The position numbers and the translations under genes were made by a program. Positions 5,778 through 11,614 of a stretch of DNA of 11,614 bases are shown here, one piece after another. The first letter of the stretch is position 1. Every line of letters begins with the position of its first letter. The notes below the pieces were generated by a model. The model was not told the origin of the DNA, ran no database searches, and was given only the letters and a program-made list of their open reading frames with translations. Origin of the DNA: CAVSWN01 sp046728115 (lineage in GTDB: Bacteria; Acidobacteriota; Vicinamibacteria; Vicinamibacterales; CAVVIG01); the NCBI GenBank assembly GCA_046728115.1, contig JBKPDW010000588.1, positions 1 through 11,614 on the forward strand, read 5' to 3'.

Positions 5778-8411
5778 TCAGTCGCCGCGCAAGGCGATCA
5801 CCGGGTCGATGCGTGTCGCGTGAATGGCTGGCACCGTACAAGCCAGCCCGGCCACTCCCGCCAATGCACACGCGGTCACCGCGAAGGTGAGCGGATCGGC
5901 GGCGGAGACGTCGAAGAGCAGGCTGGCGATGCCGCGGCTGACTGACCACGCGCCCAGCAGGCCGAGCACGATGCCGCCGCCTGCCCACGTCATGCCTCCC
6001 CGGAGCACCAGCCCAACGACCGAGGGCGGGGCGGCGCCGATGGCCATTCGCACGCCGATTTCCTGCGTCCGCTGGCTGACGGCATAGGAGGTCACTCCGT
6101 AAATGCCCACAGCCGTGAGGAACAACGCCGCCACGGCAAACGCCGCCGATAAGATCGTCGTCAGGCTCGACTGTGCCGCGCTTTCGGCGATCCACTCGTC
6201 CAGGCGGCGCAGGTCAGGGAGCGGCTGAGCGGGTTCGATGTCGCGGACCGCTGCACGAATCGCCGGTAGGATCGCGTGGAGTTGGGTGTCTGTGCGAATG
6301 ACGAGCGAAACGGTGTTCTGCGGGAATTGCGCCGAGGACAGGTACAGCACCGCACCCGGATCGCGATCGAGACCTCCGCCGCGTGCGGTGCCGTCGCTCC
6401 CACGGATGTCCCCGACAACACCCACGACTTCATGGCTGCGGCCGTCGAACTCGAGCACCCGCCCGATCGCGTCCGCGTCGGGCCAGAGTCGTCGCGCGAG
6501 CCCCGCGCTGACAATCGCGACCAGCGGCGAGCCCGGTTGATCCTGCACACCGAACTCGCGTCCTGCCAGCAGCTTCATGCCGAGCGCTCGAAACAGGCCG
6601 GGGCTCACGATCTGTTCGACCGCCGACGTCGGCGCATCCGACGAACCGCCGGCCGCCGCACGATGGCGCAGCGTGACCCCCCGACGAACCCCGGGGGCGA
6701 ATGGAGCGCTCGTCATGAGACCGACTGCCCGAACAGACGGCACCGTTTCAAGCGATCCGAGCAGCGTCCGATGGAACGCGAGCGTCGCGGCTGCGTCCGG
6801 ATACTTCACCCGCGGGACACCCAGGCGTGCTGTCATAACGCCGCCAGGCTCGAATCCGAGTGGCACATGCTGCAGTCGAACCAGGCTTTGCATCAGCAGC
6901 GCTGCGAGGACGACGAGCATCGTGGCCAGACCCGTTTGCGCCACGACCAGGCCCTGCCGCCAAACCGCGGGCGATGAACCGAGGACGCCTTTGCCGCTCT
7001 GCGTCAACGCCGACAATAGATTCGCGCGTGCGCCGCGCGAGGCGGGCACCATGCCAAAGAACAGGCCACACGCAATCGTGATGAACAGCCCGAAGCCGAG
7101 GACAGTCCTGTCGAGACCGATTTCGTCGACGCGTGGAATCGTCGCGGGGATGAGCGTGCGCAACGCCTGCATCGAGAGGATGGCCATCGTCAGCCCACAG
7201 GCGCCGCTGACCATCGACAGAGAGACGCTCTCGGTGAGCAGTTGCCGCGCCAGACGGGCGGGCCGCGCGCCGAGCGCCGCGCGGAGGGCGAGCTCCCGCT
7301 GTCGGCTCGTGGCGCGCGCGAGCACGAGATAGGCGACATTCGCGCAGGCGATCGCGAGGACGACGCCAACCGCACCAAGTAGGACCAGGAGCGACACACG
7401 AACTCGCGGATCGAACATCGAGTCGTGCAGTCGCTCGATTCGCACGCCCCAGTTTCGATTCGTAGACGAGAACTCCTGCTCCATTCCGGCGGCGAGGCGA
7501 TGCATTTCGTCCCTGCCCTGATCCAATGTGATCTGCGGGCGCAGCCGTCCGACCACGCGGAGCGTGCGGTTGCCGCGGCTCTGCGCGGTATCCATCGTCA
7601 GCGGGACGAAGATCTGGGCTGCTCCGGCAGAGCCGATCTGTGTGCGTCCAACCTCCCGAAACGCGGCCAACACAACGCCGACGATGCGATGGGGCGTCCC
7701 GTTCAGGACGACCGAACGGCCGACGACCGACCGATCTCCGCCAAACGCGCGCACCCAGAATGACTCCGCGAGCACGGCCACGGGCGCCGCGCCCGGCTGC
7801 TCATCTTCTCCACTCAGTGGTCGTCCGATGATCGGCGCGACGCCGAGCACCTTGAACAGCGAGGCGGTCACCGCGCTTCCAAGGATGCGCTCCGGATCAC
7901 CGTGCTCGGTGACGGTGAAGTCCCTCCCGTTGAACGCAGCCAACGCGTCGAAGCTTCGTGCGCGCTCGACCCACGACAGATAGTTGAGCAGCGACACACG
8001 GAAGAAGGGCCCACCACCGGCGCGCGTATTGTCCTCGAAGACTTCGACGAGGCGATTCGCATCCGGATACGGCAAGGGCCTCAGGAGCACTGCGTGTACG
8101 ACGCTGAAGACGGCGGTGTTTACGCCGACGCCCAGGGCCAGCGTCAGAATCGCGGCCAGCCCAAGAACTGGCGTCCGCCGCCACGTCCGCCAGGCGTGTC
8201 GCACGTCCTGCACCAGCGTCGAGACCTGCTCTCTGGGAGCGGTGCGCGCCAGATCGGCGACGAGGGCGAGCCACACGCTCATCGCCCCTTCGCCGCGCAT
8301 GCGGTCGCGATACAGACGCGTCATCTCGTCGGCATAATCGTCGGAGAAGTCGCGCGGGTACAGACGCAGCAACCGTCGATAGACGCGCTCGCCGATCGTG
8401 GCTTTGGCCAT
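5778..8411 (-). CDS. ADOP-type permease (MacB/FtsX-like, two fused permease halves)
   Basis: The 877-residue protein starts with a soluble prefix (1-75, GERVYRRLLRLYPRDF) typical of acidobacterial duplicated orphan permeases. It then carries two MacB/FtsX permease units. The first has a membrane helix at about 82-106 (PVLGLAAILTLALGVGVNTA), a large periplasmic domain to about 335, and helices near 340-366, 390-420 and 436-457. The second has a helix near 486-510, a periplasmic domain to about 745, and helices near 752-778, 797-822 and 842-862. The FtsX-type signatures RQRELALRAALGA (370-382) and RTQEIGVRMAIGA (781-793) are both intact. This family lies in the inner membrane and lacks its own ATPase; none is encoded in this window either. 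MacB relatives drive efflux or extrusion of lipids, peptides or drugs, but the ADOP substrate is unknown. The ATG at 8411 follows padR by 18 nt, with a GGAG (8423-8426) 11 nt upstream. Confidence 0.95.
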   Translation of the reverse strand: MAKATIGERVYRRLLRLYPRDFSDDYADEMTRLYRDRMRGEGAMSVWLALVADLARTAPREQVSTLVQDVRHAWRTWRRTPVLGLAAILTLALGVGVNTAVFSVVHAVLLRPLPYPDANRLVEVFEDNTRAGGGPFFRVSLLNYLSWVERARSFDALAAFNGRDFTVTEHGDPERILGSAVTASLFKVLGVAPIIGRPLSGEDEQPGAAPVAVLAESFWVRAFGGDRSVVGRSVVLNGTPHRIVGVVLAAFREVGRTQIGSAGAAQIFVPLTMDTAQSRGNRTLRVVGRLRPQITLDQGRDEMHRLAAGMEQEFSSTNRNWGVRIERLHDSMFDPRVRVSLLVLLGAVGVVLAIACANVAYLVLARATSRQRELALRAALGARPARLARQLLTESVSLSMVSGACGLTMAILSMQALRTLIPATIPRVDEIGLDRTVLGFGLFITIACGLFFGMVPASRGARANLLSALTQSGKGVLGSSPAVWRQGLVVAQTGLATMLVVLAALLMQSLVRLQHVPLGFEPGGVMTARLGVPRVKYPDAAATLAFHRTLLGSLETVPSVRAVGLMTSAPFAPGVRRGVTLRHRAAAGGSSDAPTSAVEQIVSPGLFRALGMKLLAGREFGVQDQPGSPLVAIVSAGLARRLWPDADAIGRVLEFDGRSHEVVGVVGDIRGSDGTARGGGLDRDPGAVLYLSSAQFPQNTVSLVIRTDTQLHAILPAIRAAVRDIEPAQPLPDLRRLDEWIAESAAQSSLTTILSAAFAVAALFLTAVGIYGVTSYAVSQRTQEIGVRMAIGAAPPSVVGLVLRGGMTWAGGGIVLGLLGAWSVSRGIASLLFDVSAADPLTFAVTACALAGVAGLACTVPAIHATRIDPVIALRGD

Positions 8412-8429
8412 CAGGGTGCTCGCTCCGAA

Positions 8430-8792
8430 CTACGCGCGGCCCGGCGCGAATCCCACCGCTTTCGCCTGGCGCAGCAGCGTCGCGAGCCGCGCCGCCTCCG
8501 CCTGCGCGACGGACCGCCCGAACGGCGTGATTCGGTAATACCGTCGCCGCTCATCGTCGTCGTCCGGGCGCTGCCGGTCGTTGAGTTCGACGATGAGGCC
8601 CTCGTCGAGCATGCGTTTGATCGACCCGTACAGCGTGCCAGGGCTCAGCTTGAGCGCGCCGTTCGTTCGCACGGCAACGTCCTGCATGATCGCGTAGCCG
8701 TGGCGGTCCTGATCCGCGACGGCGACGAGGATGTGAAACATCGCCACAGGCAACGGCAGCAAGTCGTTGGGATTGGCTGAGAGCGTGGTCAC
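8430..8792 (-). CDS. PadR-family transcriptional regulator
   Basis: This 120-residue protein has the PadR winged-helix pattern: FHILVAVADQDRHGYAIMQDV (around residues 19-39), LSPGTLYGSIKRMLDEGLIV (about 49-68, recognition helix), a wing rich in acidic and basic residues (about 72-84) and YYRITPFGR (85-93). The short C-terminal helix for dimerisation follows. The GTG at 8792 is the only usable start before an in-frame stop upstream (TAG), and it gives the normal spacing of about 10 residues before LLPLPVAMFHIL. No Shine-Dalgarno sequence is present. In Acidobacteriota a PadR gene directly before an ADOP permease is common; the regulator probably represses the pair and responds to a small molecule or membrane stress. 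The inducer is unknown. Confidence 0.93.
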   Translation of the reverse strand: MTTLSANPNDLLPLPVAMFHILVAVADQDRHGYAIMQDVAVRTNGALKLSPGTLYGSIKRMLDEGLIVELNDRQRPDDDDERRRYYRITPFGRSVAQAEAARLATLLRQAKAVGFAPGRA

Positions 8793-8800
8793 AGTGAGCA

Positions 8801-8823
8801 GATATAACTAATTTCGTTATATC
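8801..8823. promoter_or_regulatory. Perfect inverted repeat GATATAAC/GTTATATC, candidate PadR operator
   Basis: Eight-bp perfect arms at 8801-8808 and 8816-8823 flank a 7-nt spacer (TAATTTC). The element covers the predicted -10 box and most of the promoter spacer, so a bound dimer would block RNA polymerase. PadR proteins bind AT-rich dyads in their own promoters as dimers, which fits the position and symmetry. Confidence 0.7.
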
Positions 8824-8829
8824 CGTCAA
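8801..8829 (-). promoter_or_regulatory. Predicted promoter of the padR-permease operon
   Basis: On the minus strand TTGACG (8824-8829, 5 of 6 to consensus) and TATATC (8801-8806, 4 of 6) are separated by exactly 17 nt. Eight nucleotides lie between the -10 box and the GTG at 8792, so the message would have at most one or two untranslated bases. The AT-rich island stands out in GC-rich surroundings. Confidence 0.65.
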
Positions 8830-8871
8830 CGTTACAGTGGAAGGGTTGGCGGCGGTGTGGCCGATCGCTCC

Positions 8872-8915
8872 ATAAAAGAATCTGTCAGACGTGGCCCCCA
8901 AGGCGCCTTTGCCAC
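8872..8915 (-). terminator. Imperfect hairpin with downstream U-rich tract, weak terminator candidate
   Basis: Read on the minus strand, GTGGC (8911-8915) pairs with GCCAC (8891-8895), enclosing a small AAG/CTT stem within AAGGCGCCTT (8900-8909). A U-rich tract (ATTCTTTTAT, 8872-8881) starts about 9 nt after the stem. It lies 65 nt past the stop of the YdeI-like gene and upstream of the padR promoter. The gap between stem and U-tract and the uneven stem make it weak. Confidence 0.27.
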
Positions 8916-8980
8916 CGCAATTGCACGCCCGTCGCGCAGCTCCACCCGAGGACGTCGGGCAAGCTGGGTCTAGCGGCTCT

Positions 8981-9541
8981 CTACTTCAGTCCCAGCACCT
9001 TGCCGGCGGCCATGAGGCGAATCGCCCCCTTCAAGCGCCTGAGCTTCGTTTCCTCCTGTTTGGCGGACTCGATCCAGGCGAAATACCGTCGGCGCTGCGA
9101 GGGGGGAAGCGCTTCGAAATGGCGCCGTGCGGCCGGATGCTTGTTCAACGCAGCCTGAATGTAGGCGGGAAGCTTCGATGGCAGTGGAAGACGCGCCGGG
9201 CGCGGACCATAGCCACGGTCTGTGGGGGGCCGTTTGATCCCAGCCGGCTTCAATCTCCCACTGGCTTTGAGCGCCTCGTAACGTTGCCGGTTCTTGGTCG
9301 ACCAGCGGCTGTCTGGCCTCCGCGGCGTAAACTTGAGTGCGTAACGCCGGTCATCCAGGCGCTTGACGAGACTGTCCACCCAGCCAAAGCACAGCGCTTC
9401 GTCCAGCGCGTCCTCGTAATCGATTGAAGCGACTTCGGTGTGTTGTTTGTGGAAGACAAGCCATACCTCGGACTCCGACGCATGGTGCTCTTCGAGCCAG
9501 TCGCGCCATCGGTCGGGTGTCTCTACAAGCAACGTCTTCAT
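8981..9541 (-). CDS. YdeI/OmpD-associated family protein
   Basis: The 186-residue protein shows the family hallmarks: the early SEVWLVFHKQHT segment (24-35), YEDALDEALCFGWVDSLVKR (42-61), DRRYALKFTPRRPDSRWSTK (64-83) and a C-terminal YFAWIESAKQEETKLRRL (153-170) before a basic helix. No signal peptide or membrane segment is visible. The family is named after Salmonella YdeI, linked to resistance to cationic antimicrobial peptides through OmpD; many distant homologues, including those with this soluble form, have no proven function. The length is normal. The ATG at 9541 directly precedes the conserved start (MKTLLVETPDRWRDWLEEHH) but has no clear Shine-Dalgarno sequence. It lies 99 nt beyond the DUF6930/ST7-like gene on the same strand, so co-transcription is possible but unproven. 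Confidence 0.88.
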   Translation of the reverse strand: MKTLLVETPDRWRDWLEEHHASESEVWLVFHKQHTEVASIDYEDALDEALCFGWVDSLVKRLDDRRYALKFTPRRPDSRWSTKNRQRYEALKASGRLKPAGIKRPPTDRGYGPRPARLPLPSKLPAYIQAALNKHPAARRHFEALPPSQRRRYFAWIESAKQEETKLRRLKGAIRLMAAGKVLGLK

Positions 9542-9640
9542 GGTCCAGTGTGCGCCTGCGTCTTCCCCCGTGTTGCGAACGAGTCACCAGTAATCATGCG
9601 ACTGGCTGTGGTCATTAAAGTACTCCGACGTCAGGAGGGA

Positions 9641-11614
9641 TCAGTGCCTGCGTGAACGCTTCTGTCGTCGAACGCGGCTGCGACGCTCGGCACTTCGACT
9701 GCCCATCGTTCGCAGCCAGGAAAGCGCGCCGGGCGTGACTTCAAAAGCCGCCTGGAGGCCGTCTGCCACATAGGCAGCCTCTTCCCTGCTGCCAAGCGCG
9801 AAGTGCGGCGGCGCGACGGGCGGGATCGTGTCCGGATCGAGCAAGTACTGGACGACGTACGGATTCACTTGGATGGCGTTCTCGAGTGCCGTACGCGCGC
9901 GGCTGCCGTTGCCCTCGAGTTGAAAGGCTCGGAGAGCCTGTGCGTACGGCCACATCGCCTGAATGTCGCCGTCATACTCCCGGAGCAGCCGGTCGGCCTC
10001 GTCGCCGTCGCCTCGTTCGAGCAGCGCTGGCACCAGCAGGTATCGAACGCCCTGGTTGTCATTCGGGTTCAGTCGAAGCAGTTCCCGGTAGTGATCCAAT
10101 GCCTCCTGTTCGTGCCCGAGTTCCTGAAGCGCCTGGGCGAACGCCAGTCGTGCACGCATGTACGGTCGCGTCTCGAGATGCTCCCAGAACTCTCCGCGAA
10201 GCGCGGCGAACTTGTCGGCGCCGAGCGCCCGCGCACCGGCTTCAATGCCGCGTTCATACCAGCCACGGGCTTCCTCCGGACTGGCGCTGGCCTCACCGAG
10301 AATGACATAAGCGTCCGCACAATCCGGACATGCGCTCACTGCACGCCGCGCCAGCTTGATTTTCAGTCGACCCGACGCCTCCATGGCGTCGTACGCCAGC
10401 TCCTGCGCCTGTTCGAGCGTCGTCAAGGATCTACCGGCACCCTCCTCGGCGCTCTTCTCAAACACCCCGTCGGCTTCGGCGCGCCCGATCGCTGCGTTCG
10501 CCTCGTCGAGACTCTCGAACGACTGGCCTGCGAATACACGCGCCAACCGGACGCTGGCGCGTTCGGCCAATCGCGGCATCACAGCCAGCCTCGGACCACC
10601 CGGCTGGCCTCGTTCCGCCTCCAGCAGCAGTGGCAACGTCAAGTTCAACGTCACCTCGCCTGCAAACGTGCCGACGACGTGCCGCCACGATCCAGAGTCG
10701 AGTTCGTCTTCGGTGGTCTGAGCCAGTGCGCGCAGCAGCGCTTCTGCGGCAGTGAGCTCGCCTACGTTCAGCCGGCGCATCGTGCCGTCGCTCGCGAGGT
10801 CTGCCGCCAGCGGATACGCCTGTGCATTCACCACCGGCAAACCCAGGTCTTCCCAAGCGTCCACGTCGGCGAACGGCAGATCGTCAATTGGTCCGTACGT
10901 CACGCCGAACGCTCGACGCGGCAGGACATTGCCTCCATCGCCATAGATGCGCTCGAAAGCCTCGCGCGACTCAAAAAACGCGAGGCCGAATTGCTGCCCC
11001 CCGTTGCCGAGCACGCAGACATGTCGCATCCCTTTTGGTACCTGCTGCGCTTTGACAGCAATCAAATCTTCATTGGTCAAGTATTGCCACGGCGCCGCCC
11101 GAAAAAAGATTGCTGCCGCGTCGGCGAAGGCACGCAGTTGCTCCATCGTCACGCCGGTGTTCTCGAGCATCCCGGCGTGCCGCCGCCCGCCACCGGCCGC
11201 CGTTTCAAGGTTGCGGAGTGCGTCCACGACCGCAGGCAACTCCTCGGTCACCCTGACCGACGTGCTGAGTGCAGACAGCGTGTCGGACAGGGCCCCTTCC
11301 AGTTGCGACTCTCGAACCTCGATCACCGACGGTCGGCCGTTGAGTCCCTTCGACTCCTTCAATCCGAATTCGATGAGCGCCCTCACCGCGAACTCGGGAG
11401 TCGCGACAGCGCCTTTGTCGGGTAAAGCCATGTGCAAGAGACCCGTGCGCAGGCTGACCCAGAGTGCGCCCGTTGGGCGATACGGCGGACCGTCAGGATT
11501 GTCCGGATTGTCGATCCACGCGGGCAGCTTCACGAGCCCGCCTTGCCAGACTTCGTTCGAGCGCTGCGGCAGTTGCTTGAACCGGCCCAATGCAATCGGG
11601 AGTGGTGTGGAGGA
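9641..11614 (-). CDS. DUF6930-like plus ST7-like tetratricopeptide protein; 5' partial
   Basis: The frame is open to the right edge: before the TTG at 11590 the codons continue in frame (SSTPLPIA) with no stop, so the true start is probably outside the window. Numbered from that TTG, residues 1-130 (VWVSL-type strand ALWVSLRTG, then RPSVIEVRESQLEGAL) look like a DUF6930 domain, and residues 145-300 form a second alpha/beta region (MRHVCVLGNGGQQFGLAFFE, 188-207). The C-terminal part (about 395-626) matches the ST7-like TPR type, with FWEHLETRPYMRARLAFAQAL (468-488) and YRELLRLNPNDNQGVRYLL (501-519). ST7 proteins take their name from a human tumour-suppressor candidate; the bacterial role is unknown, and TPRs suggest protein binding. 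The last 20 residues are very basic (SAERRSRVRRQKRSRRH), which could bind nucleic acid or membrane. There is no signal peptide in the visible part. Confidence 0.85.
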   Translation of the reverse strand, partial: SSTPLPIALGRFKQLPQRSNEVWQGGLVKLPAWIDNPDNPDGPPYRPTGALWVSLRTGLLHMALPDKGAVATPEFAVRALIEFGLKESKGLNGRPSVIEVRESQLEGALSDTLSALSTSVRVTEELPAVVDALRNLETAAGGGRRHAGMLENTGVTMEQLRAFADAAAIFFRAAPWQYLTNEDLIAVKAQQVPKGMRHVCVLGNGGQQFGLAFFESREAFERIYGDGGNVLPRRAFGVTYGPIDDLPFADVDAWEDLGLPVVNAQAYPLAADLASDGTMRRLNVGELTAAEALLRALAQTTEDELDSGSWRHVVGTFAGEVTLNLTLPLLLEAERGQPGGPRLAVMPRLAERASVRLARVFAGQSFESLDEANAAIGRAEADGVFEKSAEEGAGRSLTTLEQAQELAYDAMEASGRLKIKLARRAVSACPDCADAYVILGEASASPEEARGWYERGIEAGARALGADKFAALRGEFWEHLETRPYMRARLAFAQALQELGHEQEALDHYRELLRLNPNDNQGVRYLLVPALLERGDGDEADRLLREYDGDIQAMWPYAQALRAFQLEGNGSRARTALENAIQVNPYVVQYLLDPDTIPPVAPPHFALGSREEAAYVADGLQAAFEVTPGALSWLRTMGSRSAERRSRVRRQKRSRRH

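Noticed and set aside
7902..8780. Plus-strand frame of 292 codons across padR and the start of the permease
   Set aside because: It spans two well-supported minus-strand genes and their junction and has no recognisable motifs, so it is a GC-driven shadow.
8900..8909. Ten-bp perfect palindrome AAGGCGCCTT as an independent regulator site
   Set aside because: It sits inside the imperfect hairpin after the YdeI-like gene and lies 70 nt upstream of the padR -35 box. Short GC palindromes are common in this composition.
9803..11425. Long plus-strand frame of 540 codons opposite the DUF6930/ST7-like gene
   Set aside because: It is antisense to a gene with recognisable family motifs along its length, is rich in Arg, Gln and His without domain patterns, and is expected from high-GC codon use on the other strand.
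1..11614. CRISPR arrays, tRNA or rRNA genes, insertion sequences
   Set aside because: I saw no regularly spaced repeats of CRISPR length, no tRNA-like cloverleaf or rRNA sequence, and no transposase or integrase motifs on either strand.

Overview
The window is GC-rich bacterial DNA with dense coding on both strands. It most likely comes from an Acidobacteriota genome, possibly Vicinamibacteria. The main reason is an 877-residue permease of the acidobacterial duplicated orphan permease (ADOP) type, placed 18 nt behind a PadR-type regulator; that pair is expanded in Acidobacteriota. The ankyrin protein with its N-terminal 'RKQAKKL...AQLVIAREYGY.GW' segment fits the same group. The taxonomic call is inference from gene content, not from a marker gene.

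Layout from left to right. (1) At 3-2759 (+) lies the 3' part of a large gene for a membrane-anchored STAND NTPase with a C-terminal alpha-helical repeat domain; its P-loop and any effector domain lie outside the window. A doubtful small reading frame overlaps its stop. (2) All other confident genes are on the minus strand. An ankyrin-repeat protein (2953-4560) faces the STAND gene tail to tail and has a very strong Shine-Dalgarno sequence. (3) A 348-nt stretch without a clear gene (4561-4908) follows. (4) A type II toxin-antitoxin pair comes next: a Phd/YefM-like antitoxin (5343-5639), then a VapC-like PIN toxin (4909-5346), with an ATGA overlap. (5) The PadR regulator (8430-8792) and ADOP permease (5778-8411) form a two-gene operon. 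(6) A YdeI/OmpD-associated family protein lies at 8981-9541. (7) At the right edge, a protein with DUF6930-like and ST7-like tetratricopeptide regions (9641-11614) has an open reading frame that runs off the window, so its start is not seen.

The best regulatory signals are two predicted promoters. The antitoxin promoter (TTGAAG-17-TATTCT) has an inverted repeat, GCTTGA/TCAAGC, reaching from the -35 box to the -10 box. The padR promoter (TTGACG-17-TATATC) has a perfect 8-bp-arm inverted repeat, GATATAAC/GTTATATC, filling its spacer and -10 box. Both look like autoregulatory operators. Both promoters put the transcription start at or within a few bases of the start codon, and neither gene has a Shine-Dalgarno sequence, so both messages may be leaderless. 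No pathway links all the genes. The mix of STAND receptor, toxin-antitoxin, ankyrin and YdeI-like genes looks like accessory stress or defence functions, but no defence system can be named from this window alone.
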